This document shows, piece after piece, positions 1-7,239 of a stretch of DNA of 9,680 bases. Position numbers and translations under genes: made by a program. The notes under the pieces are model-generated. The model ran no database searches. It worked only from the letters and a program-made list of their open reading frames with translations, and was not told where the DNA came from. Source of the DNA: Planctomycetota bacterium (GTDB lineage: Bacteria > Planctomycetota > PUPC01 > JACPCR01). Positions within the stretch are counted from its first letter, which is position 1. Each line of letters opens with the position of its first letter. The stretch spans positions 1 to 9,680 of the forward strand of contig JASLXP010000317.1 in NCBI GenBank assembly GCA_030740295.1. Reading direction: 5' to 3'.

Positions 1-1
1 A

Positions 2-571
2 AAAATACCGTTCCTCAAATTCGGCAAGGGCGTTCAAACGGTGATAGGTGGGAGCCGTGCCCCATTCGTCGGGGTGTATCAAGGAGGCGACAGAAAGCAC
101 GCAATCTGCGCATTGCCCATCCGACAAATGCTCAACAATCCGACGGCGGTCCTGTTGCTGATGCGCCTGCTCGAGTGGTGCAACCCAAGAGGGAGGGCGG
201 ACGCCAATGTGGTTGAGACTGGATCGGCGATTACGCTGAGCCCTCCGGATGAAGCAAAAGGGATCAGGATTGTGAATCCGACGGGCGCGGTAAAGGAGCT
301 CGTACTGTCCGGCGGCCCGGTGGTTATCGAAGAGACCGATTCTGCAGGTCTGTATCGAGTGGAGGGCGACGGCTATCAGGAATTCTTCATCGCACGAGTC
401 TCGCCAGGCGAATCTGACTTGAGCCAGCCGGCGCAGAGCACGGAAATCGTATCGGGCGAAGAAGGAAAAGTGAGAGGTACTGTCAAGAGCAGTTTCAGTC
501 CGTGGCTTCTGATCATTCTGCCTTGCCTGATGCTACTTGAGTGGTGGATGTTTTTCCGGAGGAGGATCTGA
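2..571 (+). CDS. C-terminal part of a BatA/VWA-like membrane-anchored protein (5' truncated by window)
   Basis: The frame is open from base 2 with no start needed, so the gene begins outside the window; the GTG at 41 is only an internal codon. The visible 190 residues hold a beta-rich domain and end in one hydrophobic segment (WLLIILPCLMLLEWWMFF) followed by RRRI, so the chain ends in a membrane anchor with a short basic cytoplasmic tail. The pattern of a segment ending LLEWCNP, then GSAITLSPP, then an ETDSAGLYRV segment, then GESDLSQP resembles the C-terminal part of BatA/VWA-type proteins common in Planctomycetes and Verrucomicrobia, where an ESDI/ESDL motif follows a GLY motif. The recognition is from memory of that pattern; the diagnostic N-terminal BatA and VWA domains lie outside the window. 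Function is unknown; such proteins often sit with MoxR ATPases. The next gene starts 235 bp downstream. Confidence 0.6.
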   Translation, partial: KIPFLKFGKGVQTVIGGSRAPFVGVYQGGDRKHAICALPIRQMLNNPTAVLLLMRLLEWCNPRGRADANVVETGSAITLSPPDEAKGIRIVNPTGAVKELVLSGGPVVIEETDSAGLYRVEGDGYQEFFIARVSPGESDLSQPAQSTEIVSGEEGKVRGTVKSSFSPWLLIILPCLMLLEWWMFFRRRI

Positions 572-806
572 TCTCACATCGAGGCGGCAGATCCTGCCCC
601 AATTCGCTCACCCGATGCGAATACGTTCCACTCCGTTCAGATCCTGCATTCCGGAGGTATTGCCGTCGGAGGTCGCCCTGATACAATCGCCGCCGTTGCC
701 GCTGGAAGATGACAAGGACCGAAGCGGCGGCTGGGGTCAGAGCGGTGTCAAGCTTCCGGCCCAAACCAGAGATGACTCCTCAATCATCACCTGAACTCGA
801 CGTCCA

Positions 807-1622
807 ATGAAGAGAATTGGAATCCTTCCATGCATGGTCACGCTCGGCAATCTGCTGTGCGGATTCGGCGCTTTGGCTGTGATAGCTCATGCTCCGGGCA
901 GCGACTGGAGCCGTGAACTCCTGATAGCCGCATGGCTGATCATGCTAGCGATGGTTTTCGATATGTTCGATGGAAAGGTGGCGCGGGCCACGAACCAGAT
1001 GAGTGATTTTGGTGGAGAATTGGATTCACTATGTGATCTCGTCTCATTTGGTGCAGCGCCAGCCCTGATTATCTATGTACTTTGTTACCGCATCTTTCAC
1101 TATCCGGTGAGCCTTGCCCTGCTTCTGAGTGGATGCTACGTCTGCGCGACGGCCGTCCGCCTCGCCCGGTTCAACGTTGACAATTCGCACGATGACGAGG
1201 CACACCAGTTCTTTCAGGGGCTCGCCTCTCCCGCCGCGGCCGGCGCCATCGCCTCGCTGGTCATACTCAATCATCACCTTGTTGACCTGCATCGCTTCAT
1301 GGGCTCGGCCAAGCACGCCAGCAGCATCGCTCTTGAAATCCTCCCAATCGTCGCTCTCGCCTCAGCAGGGCTCATGGTGAGCAGCGTCCCTTACGTCCAT
1401 TTCACCAACCTTCTCGTCAAGCGTCGCCGCCCGCCCGAGCTGGCAGTATTGTGCGCCGCTTTCGGGCTCTTTCTGATCTTTCAGACTGAGTTCACCATCT
1501 TCTGCGTTTTCGGAGGCTACATGGCTTCCGGTCCGATGGCTTACTTTCATCGGCGCGCCTTCGGAGCGGACGATATCTACGAAGAAGAAGACGAGGAAGA
1601 AGACGAAGAAGCCATCGTCTGA
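807..1622 (+). CDS. pssA: CDP-diacylglycerol--serine O-phosphatidyltransferase (phosphatidylserine synthase)
   Basis: Integral membrane enzyme that joins CDP-diacylglycerol and L-serine to give phosphatidylserine and CMP, the first committed step to phosphatidylethanolamine. The 271-residue product carries the full CDP-alcohol phosphatidyltransferase signature DGx2ARx8Gx3Dx3D: D55, G56, A59, R60, G69, D73 and D77 are all present. The N-terminal KRIGILPCMVTLGNLLCGF and the later ARFNVDN and FFQGLASPAAAGA segments are typical of the Bacillus-type PssA rather than the unrelated E. coli enzyme. About eight hydrophobic segments are visible (near residues 11-29, 36-54, 78-96, 98-117, 134-160, 175-197 and two in 210-247). 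The chain ends in a strongly acidic tail (residues 254-268). ATG 807 is the first possible start after an in-frame TGA at 792-794; no Shine-Dalgarno is evident. No phosphatidylserine decarboxylase gene is seen next to it in the window. Confidence 0.93.
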   Translation: MKRIGILPCMVTLGNLLCGFGALAVIAHAPGSDWSRELLIAAWLIMLAMVFDMFDGKVARATNQMSDFGGELDSLCDLVSFGAAPALIIYVLCYRIFHYPVSLALLLSGCYVCATAVRLARFNVDNSHDDEAHQFFQGLASPAAAGAIASLVILNHHLVDLHRFMGSAKHASSIALEILPIVALASAGLMVSSVPYVHFTNLLVKRRRPPELAVLCAAFGLFLIFQTEFTIFCVFGGYMASGPMAYFHRRAFGADDIYEEEDEEEDEEAIV

Positions 1623-1661
1623 GCCGGCAGCCATCTTTGGGCATAAATACTCAACTCAGTC

Positions 1662-2111
1662 ATGTCAGATAAAGAAGTCTGGTACAAGGGTGGACTACAC
1701 TTCTCGTGCACGGAATGCGGCGACTGCTGCAAAGGCCCCGGCTTTGTGTGGGTCGACCAACCCGCCATCAGGACCATCGCCAGGTATCTCGACATACCCG
1801 CGGAAGAATTCCTCAGGAGATACACCAGGCCAGCAGGCGACCGCATCACCATCGGTGAGAAAGCAAACTACGATTGCTTTTTCTGGGAGGATGAAATCGG
1901 CTGCACGATTTACGAGGTGCGCCCCGAGCAGTGCCGGACATTTCCATTCTGGCCCGAAAATCTCCGAAAGGAGAAGGATTGGAAATACACCGTGAAGCAT
2001 TGTCCAGGATCGGGGACGGGAAACTTCTATCCGGCCGATCTCATTCAAAAAATCATGAAGGGCGAGGTGGAGGCGTCCATGGCCGATGCAGCGGAATCGG
2101 TATTGGAATGA
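1662..2111 (+). CDS. YkgJ-type CxxCxxCC zinc/iron-chelating cluster protein
   Basis: A 149-residue soluble protein without a signal peptide or membrane segment. It has the signature of the putative zinc- or iron-chelating family (YkgJ/Fli-B type): C16, C19, C22 and C23 form CTECGDCC, followed by C72, C81 in IGCTIYEVRPEQC, C91 before RTFPFWP, and C114 in KHCPG. The YEVRPEQCRTFPFWP stretch is a second hallmark of the family. The eight cysteines probably bind one or two metal ions or an iron-sulfur centre; the cellular role of the family is not well established. The start at 1662 lies 39 bp after the pssA stop and has no obvious ribosome binding site, so it may be read from the pssA transcript. 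I am sure of the family and not of the function. Confidence 0.88.
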   Translation: MSDKEVWYKGGLHFSCTECGDCCKGPGFVWVDQPAIRTIARYLDIPAEEFLRRYTRPAGDRITIGEKANYDCFFWEDEIGCTIYEVRPEQCRTFPFWPENLRKEKDWKYTVKHCPGSGTGNFYPADLIQKIMKGEVEASMADAAESVLE

Positions 2112-2232
2112 AACACGAGTTCAAGCAATGCAGGCATGAGTGGTGGGGCGAATTGGTCGACACTGTCACTCGTGCTAATCCTGAATGAGAGTCACAATAA
2201 CGGCCCCAACTATTCGTCATTCATCTTTCCCG

Positions 2233-2237
2233 AAGGA
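2233..2237 (+). promoter_or_regulatory. Ribosome binding site fixing the start of the thioredoxin-protease gene
   Basis: AAGGA lies 6 nt before the ATG at 2244. Translation from that ATG begins directly with a signal peptide, while the longer frame from ATG 2136 would place 36 non-conserved-looking residues before it and bury the signal. Confidence 0.75.
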
Positions 2238-2243
2238 AACTGT

Positions 2244-4205
2244 ATGAAATCTCGTCCCAATAGCCTGAGGTGGTTTGCATGCCTGGCGGCGGCAGTATTT
2301 GCTCTTTCGGTCGTCGTTGGTGAAGGGGCGGATCCCTATTCACTGCCCGAAGGCGATAACAAAATCCTGAAAGAGTTCATCGAGAAACTCAAGAAGATGC
2401 GGCCGAAGACGCGGAAGGATTACATCCCGCATCGCAAGAAATCAGGTCGGGCCATCATCGACGCGGCCACGCGAATCCTTGAGTCGGAACCGGATGAAGC
2501 CCTCGCTCTCGAGATGACGAGCGCCAAGCTGGGGTACCTCAAGAAACTGGTCGTTTACAAGGAGGGGGACATCCAGGCCGAGTATGCAGGCTTTGTGGAG
2601 ACCGTCTCTAAAGATGTGCGGCCAGCCATTGCCAGCCTCGGCCAGCAGTATTCACTCCTGCTGCAGACCGAAGACCTTAAAGAAGACGGAGACAAGTTTG
2701 TCAGCCGGGCTGCGGAGGTGTTCGGGGACAAGATCGACCGATCCAAGATGTCCCTCTTGTTCGGTATCGGCCGAGCCCTCGAAGGAAAGGGCAAGAAAGA
2801 AGTTGCGGCTGACTTTTACAGAAAACTCGGGCCGCAGGTCATCAAAAGCGAGGACGCGAATGTTGTTCGCTGGGGCAAAAAATTCGAAGGAATGGCGCGC
2901 CTGATCGAGCTTCCCGGAAAGGCCATGGAAATCAAGGGCAAGGCCCTGTCCGGCGAAGAGATTGATCTCGCGAAACTGAAGGGGAAAGTGGTCCTCGTTG
3001 ATTTCTGGGCTACCTGGTGTGGGCCATGCATCGCCGAGCTGCCGAACGTGAAGCGCAATTATGCGGCGTACCACGACAAGGGCTTTGAAGTGGTGGGAAT
3101 CAGCCTGGATACACAGAAAGCGAGAGTTGAGAAATTCGTCAAAGACAAAAAGCTGGAATGGCCAACGCTGTTCAGTGAAGACAGTAAAGCCAACGGCTGG
3201 GATCACCCGCTCGCCGCTTACTACGGTATCATGAGCATTCCCAAAGCCATTCTCGTCGATCGGGAAGGCAAGGTCGTTTCGCTGAACGCACGGGGTGCCG
3301 AGCTTTCAAAGCTGCTCAAAAAAAGCCTGGGCGATCCGGCTGCTGTCGATGAAGAGAGCCACGCAGAGGCGACGGCCCCCTCGTCATCAGGGCCACTGGT
3401 CGTCAAAAGTGGCGACAACATCTACTTCGATGATGGTGCCCTCAAGAAAAAGCTCGAGACAGGAGGAGTGAAGCTCCTCGAGCAGGGCAAGACGGCCACT
3501 CTCAAGACCCTCAAACAGCAACTCACTCGCAAAACCTGCACTCTCTCGTTGGCCACGCCCTCGACGGACAGCAAAGCCCAGGACAAGCTGTATCAGGACA
3601 GCCTGGAGAGCTTGCTGATGGTGGGAAACATCTACAAATGCGGGCGCTGCACCAAATGGCACGTGGATGTATCGAGCAGCTTCATCGTGTCTGAAGACGG
3701 GGCGTTTGTGGTCAATTTCCACTCATTCAAAAATAAAAAACACCACGCCATGGTAGCGATGACGCAAAAAGGTGAAGTGCTGCCGGTGAAAGAAGTGCTG
3801 GCCTCGAATGAATCCGATGACCTTGTCATCTGCCGACTGGACGTGGGCGAACGGAAGTTCAAGCCCCTCGCTCTGTCGACACGCGCGGCCGTCGGATCGC
3901 AGGTCTCCGTCATCAGCCATCCATCCACTCGATTCTTCACCATGAGCGCGGGAAGGATCTCGCGTTACTACCTCGAAAGACACAAGAACGGATCGAAGGC
4001 CAGGCGTGTGGCCATCACTGCTGACTTTGCCAAAGGCTCCAGTGGCGGCCCGCTCCTCAACGAGTTTGGCAACGTCGTCGGTATCGTGGCCAGCACAAAT
4101 TCTGTTTACTACAGCAGCAAAGACGGTATCCCGCGCAATCTTCAGATGGTCTTCAAGCAATGCGTTCCGGCGGAATCCATCCTGGCATTGATCAAACAGA
4201 AGTGA
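2244..4205 (+). CDS. Exported TlpA-like thioredoxin / trypsin-like serine protease fusion
   Basis: A 653-residue protein counted from ATG 2244. Residues 1-29 look like a signal peptide: basic KSRPNSLRW, then a hydrophobic FACLAAAVFALSVVVG core. A helical, lysine-rich region follows (about 30-220). A TlpA/AhpC-type redoxin domain (about 225-362) carries WCGPC with C259 and C262, then a PKAILVD segment with the usual cis-Pro region of thioredoxins. A Ser/Ala/Glu-rich linker (about 363-385) leads to a C-terminal chymotrypsin-fold domain (about 455-653) with a plausible triad: H493 in VVNFH, D526 in SDDLVICRLD, and S600 in GSSGGPLLN. A second CxxC, CGRC at 466-469, sits just before the protease domain. 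It should act in the cell envelope or periplasm-like space, combining disulfide or peroxide chemistry with proteolysis. The substrate is unknown. A longer start at ATG 2136 is open but unlikely. Confidence 0.85.
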   Translation: MKSRPNSLRWFACLAAAVFALSVVVGEGADPYSLPEGDNKILKEFIEKLKKMRPKTRKDYIPHRKKSGRAIIDAATRILESEPDEALALEMTSAKLGYLKKLVVYKEGDIQAEYAGFVETVSKDVRPAIASLGQQYSLLLQTEDLKEDGDKFVSRAAEVFGDKIDRSKMSLLFGIGRALEGKGKKEVAADFYRKLGPQVIKSEDANVVRWGKKFEGMARLIELPGKAMEIKGKALSGEEIDLAKLKGKVVLVDFWATWCGPCIAELPNVKRNYAAYHDKGFEVVGISLDTQKARVEKFVKDKKLEWPTLFSEDSKANGWDHPLAAYYGIMSIPKAILVDREGKVVSLNARGAELSKLLKKSLGDPAAVDEESHAEATAPSSSGPLVVKSGDNIYFDDGALKKKLETGGVKLLEQGKTATLKTLKQQLTRKTCTLSLATPSTDSKAQDKLYQDSLESLLMVGNIYKCGRCTKWHVDVSSSFIVSEDGAFVVNFHSFKNKKHHAMVAMTQKGEVLPVKEVLASNESDDLVICRLDVGERKFKPLALSTRAAVGSQVSVISHPSTRFFTMSAGRISRYYLERHKNGSKARRVAITADFAKGSSGGPLLNEFGNVVGIVASTNSVYYSSKDGIPRNLQMVFKQCVPAESILALIKQK

Positions 4206-4543
4206 AATGGTCTCAGGCGCAACCCTCGCTCGTCATCATGCTGGGCATGCTCGGCGGATTAACCAGGGGCTAGAAGGCCGAGACGAGGGCAATTTTACGG
4301 ATTTGAATTACAATTTTCAGGGGCAAAGCCCCGGGCCGTTTGCCTAGGGCTGGGTTTTCGGGCAGATCATCCTAAGGGGCAACGCCCCGGTCATTTGCCC
4401 CTATGAATGGCCTCCCTATAAATGGCCGGGGCGTTGCCCCTTTCCAAATCCATGTACCATTCACCCAGCCCGTTGGGCTGGGCTAGGCAAACAGCCCGGG
4501 GCTTCGCCCCTGAAATCCGTCAAAACGACTCCGTCTTGGACAA
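4206..4543. other. Non-coding gap between converging genes
   Basis: These 338 bases hold no credible gene. They separate the stop of the thioredoxin-protease gene (+ strand) from the stop of the UbiC-like gene (- strand). The left 75 bases include a weak inverted pair (CTCGGC 4250-4255 with GCCGAG 4277-4282) that is not followed by a T-run. The rest is the nested palindromic element listed separately. Confidence 0.8.
4281..4540. repeat. Nested inverted-repeat element with four GGGGC-N3-GCCCC hairpins
   Basis: Two nested inverted repeats share one centre near 4410. The outer arms are 4315-4355 and 4463-4515; they match closely except for 12 extra bases in the right arm, which itself contains the palindrome CAGCCC-GTT-GGGCTG (4466-4480). 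The inner arms, 4374-4396 and 4420-4442, match at 22 of 23 positions. Weaker similarity (ATTTTACGGATTT against the reverse complement of GAAATCCGTCAAAAC) extends the arms to about 4281 and 4540, with about 13 extra bases in the left arm. The mini-hairpin GGGGC-N3-GCCCC occurs four times: 4320-4332, 4376-4388, 4428-4440 and 4498-4510. There is no open reading frame for a transposase. It could be a non-autonomous MITE-like or REP-like element, and as RNA it could stop transcription from both sides. Confidence 0.85.
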
Positions 4544-5122
4544 CTAGACATCCGGCGAGGCGACTTCAAGTAATTCTACTGCCGGCTTCTCGTCGCAGAA
4601 GATGGTGGCCAGCCGGCCGTAGGTGGGGCCGGCATTTTCGATCTCAAAGTAGCCGGCAACTTCATCGTTGGGCTGGAGCCTGAGGAATGAATGGACGTCG
4701 ATGCGGCGAAGCAGATTGTGCTTGATGAGGATGTAGCCGAGAGGAGTGACGCCTTCGATGATTTCGTCGCGGACTTCGTCCGTGCAGTAATCGAAATTGA
4801 AGCGCATGATGCCGAACTGGGTCACCTTCCCGCCCTCTCCGGCCGTCAGAAGGATCTTGCGGGCGTAGAGATTGTCTTTGCGGGCAACTTCCACCACGCG
4901 CAACACAACTGGCTCGTTATAGAAGCCCTCCATCGTCACGGTCATGTGATCTTCATGAATCAGCAGGCTTCGGTAGGGTTCGGGTACGTCTTCGCCATCG
5001 ACGAATCTGTGTTCGGGCGCGTCAGGATTCTTCTCGAAGATGGAGAAGAGGTCCTGGTAATCAACTTCCTGGGGAACGTGTGGCATGGTGTTACCTGCTG
5101 AGTCAGATCGAGAGGTCGGCAT
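4544..5122 (-). CDS. UbiC-like chorismate lyase (chorismate pyruvate-lyase fold)
   Basis: A 192-residue soluble protein. From about residue 48 it follows the layout of chorismate lyase: LLIHEDHMTVTMEGF matches the LLLEDSMTKRFE region of E. coli UbiC, LYARKILL matches WLREILL, TPLGYIL matches TPLGRYL, and the end (EKPAVELLEVASP) matches the UbiC end (GKPLLLTELFLPASP). On this alignment, made by eye from memory, the catalytic Arg of UbiC corresponds to R88 and the catalytic Glu to E183, so it may still convert chorismate to 4-hydroxybenzoate and pyruvate. It is the last gene of the leftward set, 152 bp after the DUF116-prenyl synthase gene. The start is uncertain: ATG 5122 has AGGAG 12 nt upstream, but the first 12 residues look non-conserved, and M13 (ATG 5086) is a good alternative. 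It could instead be a non-enzymatic UTRA/UbiC-fold sensor. Confidence 0.68.
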   Translation of the reverse strand: MPTSRSDSAGNTMPHVPQEVDYQDLFSIFEKNPDAPEHRFVDGEDVPEPYRSLLIHEDHMTVTMEGFYNEPVVLRVVEVARKDNLYARKILLTAGEGGKVTQFGIMRFNFDYCTDEVRDEIIEGVTPLGYILIKHNLLRRIDVHSFLRLQPNDEVAGYFEIENAGPTYGRLATIFCDEKPAVELLEVASPDV

Positions 5123-5274
5123 TCTTCATCATTACTCCTATATCCAAGGAACGTGAGTGGTGCTGAAACGTGGTTTCGGCGCTCCTCGACGAGAAATCGA
5201 GAGGACATGAGATGATGAGTGAGATCAAGATGGAGATTCGGCTGCGCCCAACCATCGATAACAGATCCGCGACC

Positions 5275-7179
5275 TCAACTCCGCACCACCAGCGCAGGAT
5301 TGACGACAGGCAAACTCATCACCGCCTCAGACGGATCAGTTTCCTCTTTATCCAGAATCGTATCCACGAGGAAATACAGCAGGGATCTGAAGTCGCTATT
5401 CTCCACTTCGTCCGCGATGGCTTCCGTTCGAGCGCGGTATTTCTCGACGAGCTTGTCGGCTTTGGCAAAGACCTGGCAACGATCGTAAATGCGGCGCACC
5501 TTGCGGATGGTCATTTCAGTTCGCTGTTCAGAATCCAGCAGGTCGAGCAGAGACTGCTTGTCTCCATCGCCGGCGGATTCAAGCGCCAGCGCAAGCAGGA
5601 GCGTCGGCCGAGCGGAAAGAACATCTCCGCCGCTCACCAGTTTATTGTAATCGTCACCCTCCCAATCGTTAAGGTCATTGAGGATCTGAAAGGCGACACC
5701 CAGATTTCGGGAGAAGTCTGCAATCAGTTTTTCATAAGGTTCGGCACCACCGGCGAGGCGGACGCCTGAGTAAAGTGCGACCTCGAAGGCCGGCGCGGTC
5801 TTGAGCGCGTAAATTTTCAGAGCATCGAGTGGGCTGAATGATTTGTCACCAGACTCGCGCCAGGTGAGCTCTGCTCCCTGGCCTTCGGAAAGTTTCACAT
5901 GCGATCTTGAAAGCCGATTAAGAATGTCCGCCGCGACATCGCTTCCCATGCCCGCGGCAGCTTTGCAGATCATCTGGTAGCCCTGGCCGATGAGGTAGTC
6001 GCCGACGTTCAGCGCTATGGGCATTCCATAGCGGCAGTGGAGAGTCTCGGTGCCGTAGCGATAGACGTCATCGTCTTCGATATCATCATGAACGAGCGAT
6101 GCCTTGTGGAACGTTTCAATCGAAATGGCGTTCAGCAGAACGTGATCCGGAATGTCCACGCCATCTCCATTCACTTTGGGATCGGTGCCGTTGCCTTCCG
6201 CAAGCGCGTCATACGCTGCCAGAGTGATGAACGGGCGAGAACGTTTACCGCCCCGTGCGAGGAAATCGAAAGCGATCTGTTCAGTGCTGGCTACCGGGTC
6301 CGCGACCAGCGTCTTGCGGGTCGAGCCGTTCAGGATCTTGCCGGCTTTTTCGAATGCAGAGAGGACGGCTCTTTTGCGTGGTCTCGCAACCAGCCGCTCC
6401 AGTTCATCTTTTTCAAAAATCTCGTTCGCCTTACGCAACAGAGGCAGGTAAGTGCGAGTGCGCGAGGCCGGCATCTCGGACTTGAGTGAGATGAGCTCCT
6501 GCACCCAGTCCTCATCGACGGAGGTATTCTTGCAGTCGCTCGAAAGCAACGGGACGGCCATGGCGGGGACACCCGCAGTGAGCAATTTGTCGAACGCCTT
6601 TTCCAGGACGTTCAGGCAGGCGACGCCGACCACGCCGTCGATGTAACCGCTTACCAGAATCTTCAGAACAATTGGCGATCCCTCAGCGACGAGCACTTTG
6701 TAGCCGAGGTCTTCAGCAATGACCTTGAAATCGGCCACTTCGCATGCGCCGCATTCGCGGCAGTTCAGTCCAAATTCATCGTATTCCGCGGGGCAGCCTT
6801 CCGCGTGTTTGAGGCAGTGCGGAAGCAGAAGCAGGCGGCGGCTGAAGTCGACGGCCATGAGCTGCTCGCGCCAGAACTCATTGTTAATGCAGACCATTCC
6901 AAAACCGAGATTGCTGAGCGGGTCGAGCCCCACGCTGATAAGGAGCTCTTGAGCCATGTTCATGCAGGTTTCTTTGGTCAACGGGACAGAGCGGTCCACG
7001 TCCTTCATGTAGATCGCGGCAGCTTCCTTGACCTGCATTCTGACGGCTCTTTCCTGAGGTACCTGCTTGAGATGTGCCGTGCTCGGCTTTTTCCGCCGGC
7101 CGCCCTTTTTGGGGGCGGCGGGAATGCTTTCAACGATCGGCAGGGCGCCGACCGCCTCGTCAATCAAAGGGCTGGACAC
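5275..7179 (-). CDS. DUF116 domain fused to polyprenyl diphosphate synthase
   Basis: A 634-residue two-domain protein. After a basic, Pro/Lys-rich leader (residues 1-45), the DUF116 part (about 70-230) has a cysteine cluster, HC(122)x6C(129)P and C(140)x2C(143)Gx C(146), with another Cys at 188 in GVVGVAC; it probably binds metal or an Fe-S cluster. The C-terminal trans-isoprenyl diphosphate synthase part (about 275-615) has GGKRSRP (310-316), the first Asp-rich motif DDIED (365-369) after SLVH, and a changed second motif NDLND (501-505) followed by WEGDD. It should add isopentenyl diphosphate units to an allylic primer. Ala360, five residues before the first motif, is small as in long-chain synthases rather than the Tyr of E. 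coli farnesyl diphosphate synthase, hinting at a longer product. GTG 7179 has GGAG 7 nt upstream. It follows the terpene cyclase gene by 60 bp. Confidence 0.88.
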   Translation of the reverse strand: MSSPLIDEAVGALPIVESIPAAPKKGGRRKKPSTAHLKQVPQERAVRMQVKEAAAIYMKDVDRSVPLTKETCMNMAQELLISVGLDPLSNLGFGMVCINNEFWREQLMAVDFSRRLLLLPHCLKHAEGCPAEYDEFGLNCRECGACEVADFKVIAEDLGYKVLVAEGSPIVLKILVSGYIDGVVGVACLNVLEKAFDKLLTAGVPAMAVPLLSSDCKNTSVDEDWVQELISLKSEMPASRTRTYLPLLRKANEIFEKDELERLVARPRKRAVLSAFEKAGKILNGSTRKTLVADPVASTEQIAFDFLARGGKRSRPFITLAAYDALAEGNGTDPKVNGDGVDIPDHVLLNAISIETFHKASLVHDDIEDDDVYRYGTETLHCRYGMPIALNVGDYLIGQGYQMICKAAAGMGSDVAADILNRLSRSHVKLSEGQGAELTWRESGDKSFSPLDALKIYALKTAPAFEVALYSGVRLAGGAEPYEKLIADFSRNLGVAFQILNDLNDWEGDDYNKLVSGGDVLSARPTLLLALALESAGDGDKQSLLDLLDSEQRTEMTIRKVRRIYDRCQVFAKADKLVEKYRARTEAIADEVENSDFRSLLYFLVDTILDKEETDPSEAVMSLPVVNPALVVRS

Positions 7180-7186
7180 AGTTCGA

Positions 7187-7190
7187 CTCC
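7187..7190 (-). promoter_or_regulatory. Ribosome binding site for the DUF116-prenyl synthase gene
   Basis: On the - strand GGAG lies 7 nt before the GTG start at 7179. It supports a non-ATG start and independent translation within the 60-bp gap after the cyclase gene. Confidence 0.65.
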
Positions 7191-7239
7191 GTTGAACCTA
7201 TGTTGCGGCTGCAGGGGTGTGAAGTATTGAATCTTACAT

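Noticed and set aside
537..794. Open frame of 85 codons before pssA
   Set aside because: It overlaps the end of the BatA-like gene, has no ribosome site, and its composition does not resemble a protein domain; no remnant of a decarboxylase gene could be made out in the three forward frames.
2136..2243. Longer start for the thioredoxin-protease gene at ATG 2136
   Set aside because: It adds 36 residues before a clear signal peptide and lacks a ribosome site, whereas ATG 2244 has AAGGA 6 nt upstream.
2652..3206. 184-codon - strand open frame
   Set aside because: It lies opposite the thioredoxin domain, whose WCGPC motif shows that the + strand is coding.
4206..4290. Rho-independent terminator for the thioredoxin-protease gene
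   Set aside because: The inverted pair is short and has no following T-run; the adjacent palindromic element is a better candidate for ending transcription.
4315..4515. CRISPR array
   Set aside because: The repeated units are inverted and symmetric around one centre, with no direct repeats of constant spacing and no cas genes.
5170..5769. 199-codon + strand open frame
   Set aside because: It is antisense to the conserved polyprenyl synthase domain and shows no domain of its own.
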